NCBI RefSeq assembly: GCF_040548815.1
Contig: NZ_JBEPSM010000001.1
Span: forward strand, 806,001 to 870,000
Length of the DNA: 64,000 nucleotides
Direction of reading: 5' to 3'
Origin: Kaistia defluvii
GTDB lineage: Bacteria; Pseudomonadota; Alphaproteobacteria; Rhizobiales; Kaistiaceae
A model generated the notes under the pieces. It had not been told where the DNA came from and did not search any database. It worked only from the letters and a program-made list of their open reading frames with translations. Below, in pieces: positions 19,962 to 29,189 of the stretch. Position 1 is the first letter of the stretch. Each line of letters opens with the position of its first letter. Made by a program: the position numbers and the translations under genes.

Positions 19962-20018
19962 ACGGTCAACCTTGCGGACGCTACCCGCATACCCCTGAGG
20001 GTATCGGCGGGGGACCGT
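19962..20018. terminator. Possible bidirectional terminator between convergent genes
   Basis: Outer arms ACGGTC and GACCGT enclose an inner hairpin ATACCC-CTGA-GGGTAT. It lies between the EEP hydrolase and the small minus-strand gene, and its right edge touches that gene's stop. No T-run on either strand. Confidence 0.35.
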
Positions 20019-20236
20019 CAGCGTTTGCTGGCAGTCCGGGCGGCACTGTTGCGACGGGGCTGATCGACGCGTTCGGCCGTCTGCGCGCGCATGCGGCACA
20101 GATCCGAAACCAGATCGTCATAGCGGAAAATCTCGGACCGGTTCATCCGCGACAGCATCATGGCCCCGGCGGCAAAGTGGGAGCCGAACTCCAAGGTACG
20201 CGTGCTGAGGGAAGGTTTCAGATTCGAGTCGGCCAT
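20018..20236 (-). CDS. Small basic protein, unknown function
   Basis: 72 residues beginning MADSNLKPSLSTRTLEFGSH and ending with a basic NSAARTASKR tail. The ATG at 20236 has an excellent ribosome-binding site (GGAGGAA) 7-8 bases upstream, which decides the start over the upstream extension and argues the gene is real. The middle AAGAMMLSRMNRSEIFRYDD may be a short amphipathic helix. No family is recognised. It sits between the EEP hydrolase and moeA, where many Rhizobiales have lexA. Confidence 0.6.
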   Translation of the reverse strand: MADSNLKPSLSTRTLEFGSHFAAGAMMLSRMNRSEIFRYDDLVSDLCRMRAQTAERVDQPRRNSAARTASKR

Positions 20237-20405
20237 AGAATTCCTCCACGGCTTGCTACGCTCTGACACAATGATTGCGGTGGAGCGCCGGTTCCCTGAC
20301 AGGCCAGAGAACGGTGCATTCTAGATCAGAATCCGGCGCTGTGAAGCGGCATGTTAACGATTGGTTAAAATATTTGACGAGCGAGCCGTCGAATCGGCGC
20401 GGCCT

Positions 20406-21620
20406 CTAGGGCAGGCGCAAGATACGGCAGGGCGCGCCCATGGCTTCAGCCTCCGCGAAGGGCGGGCGCACGATCAGGCACAGCGCCTGGGCGAAAGTCG
20501 ACAGCATCGAGCTGTCCTGGCGCGGCAGCGGCGTCGCAATGTGGCGCCCGTCCGGCATATCGACGAGGCTGGCGCGGATGTAGTCCTGCCGCTTGTCGTT
20601 GGCGCGGACCGCCGCGCCGAGTTCGGCGACCTCGGTCTCGTCGGTGATCGGCAGGCCGAGCAGGCTCTGGATCAGCGGCTTCAGGAACAGGAGGCCGCAG
20701 ACCAGGCTGGAGACCGGATTGCCGGGGAGGCCGAGCACCCGCATCGGGCCCAGCCGGCCAAACATCAGCGGTTTGCCGGGACGCATGGCGATCTTCCAGA
20801 AATCGAGGTCCATGCCCCGGTCCACCAGAACCTCGCGCACGAAATCATGCTCGCCGACCGACGCGCCGCCCAGCGTGACGAGAATGTCGGCGCCGCTTGC
20901 GGAGGCGCGGTCGATCGCGGCGGCGAGCAGTGCTCGGTCATCGGGAATGATGCCGAGGTCGACCGCCGTGCCGCCCATGATCTCCACGAGCGCGGCGATG
21001 CCGAAGCTGTTGGAGGCGGTAATCTGGTTGGGGCCGAGTTCCGATCCCGGCGGCACCAGTTCGTCCCCGGTGGCGAGGATGGCGACACGCGGGCGGGCGC
21101 GGACCGGGACCTCTCCGTGATTGAGGGCGGCGGCGAGCGACAGCTGGCGCATGCCGAGCCGCATGCCGGCCGGCAGCAGGACCTCGCCTTCGCGGAAATC
21201 GAGCCCCTTGGCGCGGATGTGCTGCTGCGGGCGCACGGCCTCGGTCGCCCGGATGCGGCCATCGGCTTCGACGGCGGCATCCTCCTGCAGCAGGATGGCG
21301 TCGGCGCCATCGGGCACCGGCGCACCGGTAAAGATGCGGACCGTCTGGTTCGGGCCGACCGTGCCGCCAAAGGCGTGGCCAGCCGGCGCAGCGCCGATCA
21401 GCGTGAGCCTGGCGGGGAGGGTCGCGACGTCGGCGGCGCGCACCGCATAACCATCCATGGCCGAGACGTCGAAGGGCGGTTGGGTCCGCCGGGCTGCCAA
21501 GGGTTCGGCGAGCACCCGGTTCAGCGCCTGGCCAAGCGGAACGATTTCGGTGGGGGTGGGCTCCACGTCCTGCGTGACGCGGGCGACGGCGTCCGCGACG
21601 GGAAGTAGGGCGTCGGCCAT
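20406..21620 (-). CDS. moeA: Molybdopterin molybdenumtransferase
   Basis: 404 residues, normal MoeA length. It inserts molybdate into adenylylated molybdopterin to form Mo-cofactor. Seen are the N-terminal PPFDVSAMDGYAVRAADV, IFTGAPVPDGADAILLQED, RPRVAILATGDELVPPG, and the MoCF-like domain segment DILVTLGGASVGEHDFVREV followed by MRPGKPLMFGRLG and GLPGNPVSS. Its ATG overlaps the moaC stop by one base, so the two are coupled. It ends the trp-GNAT-moaC-moeA run on this strand. Confidence 0.97.
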   Translation of the reverse strand: MADALLPVADAVARVTQDVEPTPTEIVPLGQALNRVLAEPLAARRTQPPFDVSAMDGYAVRAADVATLPARLTLIGAAPAGHAFGGTVGPNQTVRIFTGAPVPDGADAILLQEDAAVEADGRIRATEAVRPQQHIRAKGLDFREGEVLLPAGMRLGMRQLSLAAALNHGEVPVRARPRVAILATGDELVPPGSELGPNQITASNSFGIAALVEIMGGTAVDLGIIPDDRALLAAAIDRASASGADILVTLGGASVGEHDFVREVLVDRGMDLDFWKIAMRPGKPLMFGRLGPMRVLGLPGNPVSSLVCGLLFLKPLIQSLLGLPITDETEVAELGAAVRANDKRQDYIRASLVDMPDGRHIATPLPRQDSSMLSTFAQALCLIVRPPFAEAEAMGAPCRILRLP

Positions 21621-22114
21621 CAGCCGGCGTTCCCCGTTTCGGCATGCCAGTCGCCCGAGCGGCCACCGGTCTTCTCAACCAGGCGGATCTGGCCGATCGT
21701 CATGCCGCGATCGACCGCCTTCGCCATGTCGTAGATGGTGAGGCAGGCGACGGACACGGCCGTCAGCGCCTCCATCTCGACGCCCGTCCGCTCGGCGACC
21801 TTGGTCGTGGCGCGAATGCGCATCCCCGGAAGCTGGTCGTCGAAGTCGATCTCGATCGTCACCTTGGAGAGCATGATCGGATGGCAGAGCGGGATCAACT
21901 CATGCGTCTTCTTGGCCGCCATGATGCCGGCGATCCGCGCCGTCGCGATCACGTCGCCCTTGGCCGCCGTGCCGGAGCGGATCAGGTCGAGCGTCGCGGC
22001 CTGCATCGTCACGACGCCTTCGGCGACGGCGGTGCGCTGCGTGACGTCCTTGGCGGAGACATCGACCATGTGCGCCGCACCGGTCTCGTCCAGATGGGTG
22101 AGGCGAGGGGGCAT
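21620..22114 (-). CDS. moaC: Cyclic pyranopterin monophosphate synthase
   Basis: 164 residues. It makes cyclic pyranopterin monophosphate from the 8-cyclo-GTP product of MoaA, an early Mo-cofactor step. The opening [21 protein letters not shown] and the active-site region [31 protein letters not shown] and KTGGRSGDW are all typical. The ATG at 22114 overlaps the stop of the GNAT gene by one base (TGATG). MoaA, its upstream partner, is not in the window. Confidence 0.97.
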   Translation of the reverse strand: MPPRLTHLDETGAAHMVDVSAKDVTQRTAVAEGVVTMQAATLDLIRSGTAAKGDVIATARIAGIMAAKKTHELIPLCHPIMLSKVTIEIDFDDQLPGMRIRATTKVAERTGVEMEALTAVSVACLTIYDMAKAVDRGMTIGQIRLVEKTGGRSGDWHAETGNAG

Positions 22115-22629
22115 CAGCCAAGCTCCTTGCGCATGAACAGGCGGTTGTCGAGCGGCAGGCCCGAGAGTTCTTCGCCAGCCTGCAACAGAAAGAAAGCCGG
22201 TGTCCAATCGTCGACGAGGACTTCGGCGAAGCCGCGCCGCTCGTAGAACGGCCGGTTCCATGGCACGTCGCGGAAGGTAGCGAGCGTCAGGCGGGACAGG
22301 CCGCGACGACGCGCCTCGTCCTCAGCCGCCGCCAGCAGCGCACTGCCGATCCCTTGGCCGCCATAGGCGTAGGAGACGGAGATCTCGTAGAGGTGCAGCG
22401 CGTGATCGAGCTGCCCCGCCAGCAGGAAGCCGATCGGCGCATCATCGGCCTCGGCCGCGCAGAGCACGATGCCATGCGCGAAGACAGAACGCAGGAAGGC
22501 TTCGCTCGTGGTGTCGCTGTCGGCCACGGCGTCGAGACCGACGGTGCGAAAGCGCTGGGCCGCGTCGCGTTCGATGACGCGAAGCGACGGGCATTCGTCC
22601 GGGTGGGCAGACCGTATTGAAAAAGGCAT
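22114..22629 (-). CDS. GNAT-family N-acetyltransferase
   Basis: 171 residues. The acetyl-CoA-binding core is clear: [19 protein letters not shown] (motif A, Q/RxxGxG/A) followed by [21 protein letters not shown] (motif B). It transfers an acetyl group from acetyl-CoA to an amine or protein; the substrate is unknown. The ATG at 22629 is chosen because [11 protein letters not shown] starts the fold; the frame runs further upstream without homology. The stop overlaps moaC's start, so it is co-translated with Mo-cofactor genes. It lies between trpC and moaC, which are often direct neighbours in this order. Confidence 0.9.
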   Translation of the reverse strand: MPFSIRSAHPDECPSLRVIERDAAQRFRTVGLDAVADSDTTSEAFLRSVFAHGIVLCAAEADDAPIGFLLAGQLDHALHLYEISVSYAYGGQGIGSALLAAAEDEARRRGLSRLTLATFRDVPWNRPFYERRGFAEVLVDDWTPAFFLLQAGEELSGLPLDNRLFMRKELG

Positions 22630-22666
22630 GTCGTAGAACGATCCATCCAAATCGAGACGGCAGGAT

Positions 22667-22793
22667 TTCACCTCTCCCTGAGGGAGGGTCGACGACCGAA
22701 GGCCGGCGGGCGAGGGTTTACGGCCTCACGGGATAGTTCCCTAAACCTCACCCGGAGCTTCGCTCCGACCTCTCCCTCAGGGAAAGGTGAGAA
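22667..22793. repeat. Intergenic inverted-repeat element between trpC and the GNAT gene
   Basis: About 127 bases with imperfect arms: TTCACCTCTCCCTGAGGGAG on the left and CCTCAGGGAAAGGTGAGAA on the right. Inside is a second, smaller hairpin CGGAGC-TTC-GCTCCG. The layout resembles the element at 205-322 though the sequence differs. Such elements are common dispersed repeats in Rhizobiales. It separates the trp genes from the GNAT-moaC-moeA set. Confidence 0.6.
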
Positions 22794-22801
22794 TAGGAAG
22801 A

Positions 22802-23602
22802 TCAGGCCGATACGCGGCCGAGCAAATGCGCGGTCGCCGCCGCGACGTCGTCCTGGCGCATCAGGCTTTCGCCGACGAGATAGGTGCCGATCCGCGCCCG
22901 GCGCATGCGCGCGACGTCGTCCGGTGTGAAGATCCCGCTCTCTCCTACCAGGATGCGATCCTCCGGCACCAGCGGCGCCAGGCGCTCGGAGGTTTCGAGG
23001 GACACCTCGAAAGTGCGCAGATTGCGGTTGTTGATGCCGATCATCGGCGACGCCAGCTTGAGCGCGCGCTCGAGTTCCGGCTCGTCATGCACCTCGATCA
23101 GCACATCCATGCCGAGGTCGATCGCGGTCTCTTCCAACGACTTCGCAACGTCGTCGGAGACGCCGGCCATGATGATCAGGATGCAATCCGCGCCCCAGGC
23201 GCGCGCCTCATGGACTTGATACTCCTCGTAGAGAAAATCCTTGCGCAGCGCCGGCAGGTCGACCGCCTCGCGGGCGGCGACCAGATACTCCGGCGAACCC
23301 TGGAAATAGGGCGTGTCGGTGAGGACGGAGAGGCAGGCGGCACCGCCGGCCTTGTAGGCGCGCGCCAGCGCCGGCGGGTCGAAATCCGGGCGGATCAGCC
23401 CCTTGGACGGGCTCGCCTTCTTGATCTCGGCGATCAGCGCGGGCTCGTCGGCGGCAAGCTTGCGCCGGATGGCGTCGACGAAGCCGCGCGCCGGCGGCTG
23501 GTCCTTGGCGCGGGCGATGATCTCGGCCATCGGCACGGCTGCCTTGGCGGCGGCGATCTCTTCGCGCTTGGTCGCTTCGATCTTCTTCAGGATATCGGTC
23601 AT
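22802..23602 (-). CDS. trpC: Indole-3-glycerol phosphate synthase
   Basis: 266 residues, single-domain TrpC barrel. It closes the indole ring from CdRP in tryptophan synthesis. Motifs seen are the N-terminal [28 protein letters not shown] (phosphate and catalytic Lys region), [14 protein letters not shown], and [14 protein letters not shown]. The ATG at 23602 gives the usual MTDILKKIE opening; a second ATG 12 bases upstream is possible. The start is 4 bases past the trpD stop, so the genes are cotranscribed. Confidence 0.96.
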   Translation of the reverse strand: MTDILKKIEATKREEIAAAKAAVPMAEIIARAKDQPPARGFVDAIRRKLAADEPALIAEIKKASPSKGLIRPDFDPPALARAYKAGGAACLSVLTDTPYFQGSPEYLVAAREAVDLPALRKDFLYEEYQVHEARAWGADCILIIMAGVSDDVAKSLEETAIDLGMDVLIEVHDEPELERALKLASPMIGINNRNLRTFEVSLETSERLAPLVPEDRILVGESGIFTPDDVARMRRARIGTYLVGESLMRQDDVAAATAHLLGRVSA

Positions 23603-23606
23603 CGGC

Positions 23607-24620
23607 TCATCCATTGGTGATCGCGACCAAGCGATCGAGGCGTTCATGGGCGCGGCCCTCATCGATCGAGGCGGCGGCCTGCGCCACGCCTTCGGCAAGC
23701 GTCGCAGCGCGGCCCGCCACGATCAGCGCCGCGCCGGCGTTCATCAGCACGGTGTCGCGATAGGCGCCACGCTCGCCTTCCAGCAAAGCGCGCAGGGCCG
23801 CGGCATTATAGTCGGCATCGCCGCCGCGGATCGCCTCGACCGGCGACACGGCAAGGCCGACCGAGCCGGGATCGACGGTGAAAGTCTCGACCTTGCCGTC
23901 GCGCAGCGATGCGACCTTGGTGGGGCCTGCCGTCGTGATCTCGTCGACGCCGCCGGCGCCATGCACGATCCACGCGCTTTCCGATCCGAGCGCCGCCAGC
24001 ACATGCGCGATCGGCTCGACCCATTCTTCCGCGAAGACGCCGACCAGCTGGCGCTTGACGCCGCCGGGATTGGAGAGCGGTCCGAGCAGGTTGAAGATCG
24101 TCCGGGTGCCGAGCTCGACGCGGGCCGGGCCGACATGCTTCATCGCCGAATGATGCATTGGCGCGAACATGAAGCCGATGCCGGCCTCGCGGATCGCCCG
24201 GCCGATGGCTTCCGGCGAAATGTCGACATTGACGCCGAGCGCCGTCAGCACATCGGCGGCGCCCGATTTCGACGAGACGGCGCGATTGCCGTGCTTGGCG
24301 ACGGGCACGCCGGTTCCGGCGACGACGAAGGCCGAGGCGGTCGAGATGTTGTAGGTATGCGCGCCATCGCCGCCCGTGCCGACAATGTCGATCGCATCGG
24401 CGGGCGCCGCGACTGGCACCATCTTCGAGCGCATGGTCGAGACCGCACCGGCGATCTCGTCGACGGTTTCGCCGCGTACGCGCAGCGCCATCAGGAAGCC
24501 GCCGATCTGGGCCGGCGTGGCCGAACCCGACATGATCACGTCGAAGGCCGATTCGGCCTCGGCGCGATCCAGCGACTTGCCGGCGGCGACCTTGGCGATG
24601 TGGGTTTTCAGATCACTCAT
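23607..24620 (-). CDS. trpD: Anthranilate phosphoribosyltransferase
   Basis: 337 residues. It joins anthranilate to PRPP. The PRPP and glycine-rich segment [19 protein letters not shown] is present, followed by [21 protein letters not shown] and [23 protein letters not shown](I). The start at 24620 (MSDLKTHI) is the usual opening; the upstream frame extension overlaps nothing homologous. It lies 13 bases after trpG and directly precedes trpC, so trpG-trpD-trpC is a compact operon. Confidence 0.97.
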   Translation of the reverse strand: MSDLKTHIAKVAAGKSLDRAEAESAFDVIMSGSATPAQIGGFLMALRVRGETVDEIAGAVSTMRSKMVPVAAPADAIDIVGTGGDGAHTYNISTASAFVVAGTGVPVAKHGNRAVSSKSGAADVLTALGVNVDISPEAIGRAIREAGIGFMFAPMHHSAMKHVGPARVELGTRTIFNLLGPLSNPGGVKRQLVGVFAEEWVEPIAHVLAALGSESAWIVHGAGGVDEITTAGPTKVASLRDGKVETFTVDPGSVGLAVSPVEAIRGGDADYNAAALRALLEGERGAYRDTVLMNAGAALIVAGRAATLAEGVAQAAASIDEGRAHERLDRLVAITNG

Positions 24621-24633
24621 GCCCGCATCCGCC

Positions 24634-25245
24634 TCACGCGACCGACCGGGACGTGCGATTTCGCGCATTCCACTCGGCGGCCATGTCGAGAAAGTTCTTC
24701 AGCATCAGGTGCCCGTGTTCCGAAGCGATGCTCTCCGGGTGGAACTGCACGCCATGCATCGGCAGGGTCTTGTGCATGGCGCCCATGACGACGCCGTCCT
24801 CCGACTCCGCCGTGATCTCCAGCACCGCCGGCATGGTCTCGCGCTTCACCGTCAACGAGTGATAGCGCGTCGCCTTGAACGGGCCGTTGATGCCGCGGAA
24901 CACGCTCCGGCCGGTATGGGTGATGGTCGAGATCTTGCCGTGCATCTGGCTCGGTGCGCGGATGACGTCGCCGCCCATCGCCTGGCCGATCGCCTGATGC
25001 CCAAGGCAGACGCCGAAGATCGGGATGGTGTCGCCGACGCGCTCGATCAGATCCAGGCAGATGCCGGCCTCGTTCGGCGTGCAGGGGCCGGGCGAGAGCA
25101 CGATCCCCTCGGGGTCGAGCGCGATCACTTCCTCGACCGTGATCTTGTCGTTGCGCTTGATGATCAGCTTGGCGCCAAGCTCCCCCAGATAATGGACGAG
25201 GTTGTAGGTGAAGCTGTCGTAATTATCGATGACGAGAAAGGCCAT
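24634..25245 (-). CDS. trpG: Anthranilate synthase component II (glutamine amidotransferase)
   Basis: 203 residues. It supplies ammonia to TrpE by hydrolysing glutamine. The nucleophile Cys80 is in [11 protein letters not shown], and the catalytic His/Glu pair is in [10 protein letters not shown]. The N-terminus [20 protein letters not shown] is the family standard and fixes the start at 25245. It is separate from TrpE, unlike the fused TrpEG of Rhizobium and Sinorhizobium, and follows trpE by 23 bases. Confidence 0.97.
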   Translation of the reverse strand: MAFLVIDNYDSFTYNLVHYLGELGAKLIIKRNDKITVEEVIALDPEGIVLSPGPCTPNEAGICLDLIERVGDTIPIFGVCLGHQAIGQAMGGDVIRAPSQMHGKISTITHTGRSVFRGINGPFKATRYHSLTVKRETMPAVLEITAESEDGVVMGAMHKTLPMHGVQFHPESIASEHGHLMLKNFLDMAAEWNARNRTSRSVA

Positions 25246-25268
25246 GATGCTGTTTCCCTCCGCTTCGA

Positions 25269-26783
25269 CTACTGCCCGCGTCCAGCCTGAGAAGCGAACT
25301 TTACCGCTTCCTCGGCTGCACGGAAGAGCGCGCTCGCCTTGGCGATGCACTCCTGATGTTCGCTCTCGGGAACCGAGTCGGCCACGATGCCGGCTCCGGC
25401 CTGCGCGTACATCTTGCCATCCTTGACGATCGACGTCCGCAACACGATGCAGGTATCCATCGCGCCATCGGCCGAGAAGTAGCCGACGCAGCCCGCATAG
25501 ATGCCGCGCTTCTCGCCCTCGAGCTCATCGATGATCTGCATCGCCCGCACCTTGGGCGCGCCGGAAACGGTGCCGGCGGGAAAGCCCGCCGCGAGCGCGT
25601 CCAGCATGTCGTATTCCTGCGACAGCCGGCCAATCACATTCGAAACGATGTGCATCACCTGGCTGTAATATTCGAGGAAGAACTTGTCGGTGACCTTCAC
25701 AGAGCCGATCTCGGCGACGCGGCCGACATCGTTGCGCCCGAGGTCGAGCAGCATCAGGTGCTCGGCCAGCTCCTTGGGGTCGGCGAGCAGTTCGGCCGCC
25801 AGGGCCTTGTCGGCTTCCGGCGTCGCGCCACGTCGGCGCGTGCCGGCGATCGGGCGGATGGTCACTTCGCCATCCCGGACGCGGACCAGGATTTCCGGGC
25901 TGGAGCCGGCGACCGCGAAGCCGCCGAAATCGAGGAAATACAGGAAGGGCGACGGGTTGGTCCGGCGCAGCGCGCGGTAGAGCGCGAAGGGCGGCAGGCT
26001 GAACGGCGCCTCAAAGCGCTGCGACAGCACGACCTGGAAGATGTCGCCGGCGGCAATGTATTCCTTCGCCTTGGCGACCATCTCGAGATAGCGCTCATGC
26101 GAGGTGTTGGACACGACCGGCACGTCGAGATCGATGTCGGTATAGGTGGCGCTGCGGTTCAGCGGACCTTCCAGCGTGTCGACGGCGGCGGTCAGCCGTT
26201 CGATGGCCCGCGCATGCGCTTGCGCCGCGGTGACACCGGCCTGGGGCCGGATCGGCGTGACCAAGGTGATCTCGTCCTTGATGGAATCGAAGATCACCAT
26301 GACGGTCGGCCGCATCATGATGGCGTCGGGAACACCGAGCGCGTCCGGATTGGGCGCTCCCAGCTCTTCCATCTGGCGCACCATGTCGTAGCCGAGGTAG
26401 CCGAAGATACCGGCCGACATCGGCGGGAGCGTCTTGGGCAGGTCGATGTGCGACTGCGCGATCAGGTCGCGAAGCGCATCGAGCGAACGGCCCTCCAGCG
26501 GCGCATAGGCCTCCGGATCCGTGGCCGGCGTCGTGTTGATCTCGGCGCGGTCGCCGATGGCGCGGAAGAGCAGGTCGGGTTCGATGCCGATGATCGAATA
26601 GCGGCCGCGAACGGCGCCGCCTTCGACCGATTCGAGCAGGAAGGTGTTCGACTTGCCCGCCGAAAGCTTCAGCATGGCGGAGACGGGCGTCTCCAAATCG
26701 GCAACCATTCGGGTCCAGACGACCTGCGCGCGCCCTTGTTCATAGGCAGGCGAAATCGTCTCCAGCGACGGCTCGATCAACAT
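25269..26783 (-). CDS. trpE: Anthranilate synthase component I
   Basis: 504 residues. With TrpG it converts chorismate and glutamine to anthranilate. The feedback-inhibition segment is visible as TFLLESVEGGAVRGRYSIIG, followed by the chorismate-binding domain (FQVVLSQRFEAPF, PIAGTRRRGATPEAD, LDLGRNDVGRVAEIG, GTVSGAPKVRAMQIIDELE). It is the first gene of the trp run here. A Trp-rich leader frame about 100 bases upstream suggests attenuation by tRNA-Trp charging. Confidence 0.97.
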   Translation of the reverse strand: MLIEPSLETISPAYEQGRAQVVWTRMVADLETPVSAMLKLSAGKSNTFLLESVEGGAVRGRYSIIGIEPDLLFRAIGDRAEINTTPATDPEAYAPLEGRSLDALRDLIAQSHIDLPKTLPPMSAGIFGYLGYDMVRQMEELGAPNPDALGVPDAIMMRPTVMVIFDSIKDEITLVTPIRPQAGVTAAQAHARAIERLTAAVDTLEGPLNRSATYTDIDLDVPVVSNTSHERYLEMVAKAKEYIAAGDIFQVVLSQRFEAPFSLPPFALYRALRRTNPSPFLYFLDFGGFAVAGSSPEILVRVRDGEVTIRPIAGTRRRGATPEADKALAAELLADPKELAEHLMLLDLGRNDVGRVAEIGSVKVTDKFFLEYYSQVMHIVSNVIGRLSQEYDMLDALAAGFPAGTVSGAPKVRAMQIIDELEGEKRGIYAGCVGYFSADGAMDTCIVLRTSIVKDGKMYAQAGAGIVADSVPESEHQECIAKASALFRAAEEAVKFASQAGRGQ

Positions 26784-26884
26784 GGTTTCAGTCCATCAGT
26801 TCGGGAAGGCTCCTGGAGCCTTGATTGGGTACGCGACGCGGTCGCGGCAATGGCATCATTCGTCCCGGCGCAAGCCGGTGGCGA

Positions 26885-27058
26885 TCAACGCCATCGCCAG
26901 GTTTGCGTGCGCCGCCACCATGCCGCCGACGCCTCATTTCCCGTGGACGGCCAGACGCCGGCCCCGGACAGGGCCTGCGTTCCGTCGAAAGCGAAGCCGG
27001 CGGCGTGCGCGGGGCACGTCCGGCGGGCTCGCATATCGGGCAAATGGCGTGGCGACAT
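26885..27058 (-). promoter_or_regulatory. Candidate tryptophan leader peptide/attenuator before trpE
   Basis: A short minus-strand frame (57 codons from the ATG at 27058) ends AWWRRTQTWRWR and stops 101 bases before the trpE ATG. Four Trp codons fall in its last 12 codons, and a fifth lies 12 codons before that cluster. The stop region can fold as GGCGAT-ggcgttg-ATCGCC, exactly over the last Trp codons. Further hairpins follow (CCGGC-TTGC-GCCGG, GCGAC-CGC-GTCGC, AAGGCTC-CAG-GAGCCTT). No hairpin ends in a T-run. The true leader start could be further inside the frame. The 291-base gap between ppiD and trpE has no other gene I can support. Confidence 0.4.
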
Positions 27059-27074
27059 GGTTTCCAACCAACCC

Positions 27075-28964
27075 TCAGATGGCGCTGATGATCTGCTGCA
27101 GGACGCTCTGGTTGACCGTCACGCCAAGCTGGCGCTGCAACTCGGCCACGTATTGCTGCAGGAGATCGTTCTGCATGGCATCAGCAAGCTGCTGCGTAAC
27201 AGGCGCGTTGTCGTTTGCACCCGGAGTGTAGGGCGTCTGGATGACATCCGCTACCTGCAGCACGATCTGCTCGCTGTCCTCGGCGCCAGGAGCGACCTCG
27301 ACGGAACCCTTGGGTCCGGCGAAGGCGGCCTTGAGCGCCTCGGTGGAGAAGGCGCCCGTCGGACGCGAGCTGCGGGTCAGCTTGTCCAGCGTCTGCACGG
27401 TGAGGCCGAGCGACGTAGCGACGGCGTCCAGCGTTTCGCCCTTGCCGAGCCGGTCCTTGGCGTCCTTTGCCTTGGCGACGAGCTTGTCGGTCGTGGCCTG
27501 CTTCTTCCAGGCCTCGATGACCTTGTCCTTGACCTCTTCCAGGGGCCGGTCATGCGCTTCATTGATGTCGGCAATGGTGAACCAGACATAGCCGCCGTCC
27601 TCGGTCGGGATCGCGGCATTGTCGATGCCGACGTCGCTCGCGAAGGCGTCCTTGAGCAACTGGGCCTGGGCGGGGATGTCGGCTACGGCATTGCCGTCGA
27701 CGTCCTTGCCGGTCTGGTCGGTGACAACCTTCTTGACGGTGAGCTTGTTATTGGTGGCGATCTCGTCGAGCGAAGCGCCGCCGGCGCGGGCGTCTTCGAT
27801 CGAGTCGCGCAGCACGTTGATGTCGGCCTTGGCCGAGGCGAGGGCGAGTTCCTTCTTGACCTCGGCCTTGACCTCGTCGAACGCCTTGACCGCCTCGGGA
27901 ACGATGTCTGTGACGTGGACGACCACGGGGCCGAAACTTCCCTTGATCACGCCGCTGGAGCTGTTCGCGGGCAGGGAGAAGGCGGCCTCGGCGACCTTCG
28001 GGTCGATCAGCTTGTCCTTGGTGACGACGCCCAAATCGCTGTCGCTGAGCTTCTTGCCGATGCCTTCGAGCATGGAGTCGAACGATTCGCCGGCCTTCAG
28101 CTGGTCGGCCGCGGTCTGAGCGCTGCTCTCGTCGGTGAACACCGCCTGGAATACATGGCGCGTCTCCGGCGTCGTGTAGCGAGCCTTCTCGGCGTCATAG
28201 GCCTTCTGCGCGTCGGCGTCGCTGATATCGTCCGGACGGGCGACTTCATCGGGGCCGAGCTTGATGAAGGCGATCGTCCGGGTTTCCGGGGCGCGCCAGT
28301 CGGCCTTGTTGTCATTGTAGTAGGCGGTCAGTTCGTCGGCGTTGGGCGCCGCGATCTCGCCGACCGACGAGGTGGGCAGGGCGATGTAGCGGATGTCGCG
28401 CTGTTCGGTCTGGTACTCATGCAGCGCCTTGGCCAGGGCCTGCGGCGCCGTGGCGCCGCCCGAGATCGACTCGGCGATCTGCTGGCGCTTCTCCTGCGCG
28501 CGGCGCTCGAGGACGTAGGCGTCCTCAGTCATGCCGTTATTGCGCAGCAGCGAGACGAAATAGTTGCGGTCGAACGTGCCGCCGGCGCCCTTGAAGGCCG
28601 GATCTTCCGCGATCTCGCGGATCAGCATCTCACGAGAAACGCCGATGTTCAGGTTCTTGGCCTGGTCGTCGAGCGCGGCTTCGGTGACGAGGCGGCCGAG
28701 CACCTGGTTCGGGATGCCGAGCATCTTGGCCTGGTCCGGCGTGATCTGCTGGCCGACGCGCTGGCTCATCGCCTGCAACTCGCGGCGATACGCACGATCG
28801 TAATTGACCGAGGAGATGTCCGTGCCGCCAACCCGGGCGACGGAATGATTGCTGACGCCGGTGAAGACATCAGCGATGCCCCATACCGCAAAGCTCAGCA
28901 CGAGCAGGCCGAGTAAGATCTGTGCCACCCAGCCGGCGGCGTATTTGCGCATCGTATTGAGCAT
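27075..28964 (-). CDS. ppiD: PpiD-type periplasmic folding chaperone (peptidylprolyl isomerase)
   Basis: 629 residues. One N-terminal membrane helix (about residues 10-35, VAQILLGLLVLSFAVWGIADV) anchors it to the inner membrane facing the periplasm. A SurA_N-like segment follows (ITPDQAKMLGIPNQVLGRLVTE), then a parvulin-type domain around residues 240-370 and a helical C-terminus. It helps newly exported proteins fold. A core alphaproteobacterial arrangement places it near tpiA, secG and pyrG. The ATG at 28964 directly precedes the anchor helix. Confidence 0.92.
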   Translation of the reverse strand: MLNTMRKYAAGWVAQILLGLLVLSFAVWGIADVFTGVSNHSVARVGGTDISSVNYDRAYRRELQAMSQRVGQQITPDQAKMLGIPNQVLGRLVTEAALDDQAKNLNIGVSREMLIREIAEDPAFKGAGGTFDRNYFVSLLRNNGMTEDAYVLERRAQEKRQQIAESISGGATAPQALAKALHEYQTEQRDIRYIALPTSSVGEIAAPNADELTAYYNDNKADWRAPETRTIAFIKLGPDEVARPDDISDADAQKAYDAEKARYTTPETRHVFQAVFTDESSAQTAADQLKAGESFDSMLEGIGKKLSDSDLGVVTKDKLIDPKVAEAAFSLPANSSSGVIKGSFGPVVVHVTDIVPEAVKAFDEVKAEVKKELALASAKADINVLRDSIEDARAGGASLDEIATNNKLTVKKVVTDQTGKDVDGNAVADIPAQAQLLKDAFASDVGIDNAAIPTEDGGYVWFTIADINEAHDRPLEEVKDKVIEAWKKQATTDKLVAKAKDAKDRLGKGETLDAVATSLGLTVQTLDKLTRSSRPTGAFSTEALKAAFAGPKGSVEVAPGAEDSEQIVLQVADVIQTPYTPGANDNAPVTQQLADAMQNDLLQQYVAELQRQLGVTVNQSVLQQIISAI

Positions 28965-29119
28965 AGACGTCCTCTAACGCGCGGGGGCTTTGCCGGCCCC
29001 GCTTCGGGCGCGCGATCATAGAAAGGAGCCCTCTCCGGGGCAAGGTGAAGCGCCATTCTATATGACATCCCGGCAAATCGTTGTCCCGGAAGCGTTTTTG
29101 GGCGCCTGGCAGCCGGGTC

Positions 29120-29148
29120 TTGACTTGTCGCGCCCAGCCCGGTGCATA
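29120..29148 (+). promoter_or_regulatory. Candidate sigma-70-type promoter for tpiA
   Basis: TTGACT, a 17-base spacer and TGCATA lie 42-70 bases before the tpiA ATG. The -35 box is good and the -10 box is weak. Confidence 0.4.
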
Positions 29149-29189
29149 GGATGCAACCAACCAATCAACATCGTATCTCAGGAAGCGCC

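Noticed and set aside
26809..26826. AAGGCTC-CAG-GAGCCTT as the trp terminator
   Set aside because: No T-run follows on the minus strand, and it is too far from the trpE ATG to hide its ribosome-binding site.
25356..28916. 1186-codon plus-strand frame over trpE and ppiD
   Set aside because: It spans two well-supported minus-strand genes and the gap between them; composition and lack of motifs mark it as a shadow.
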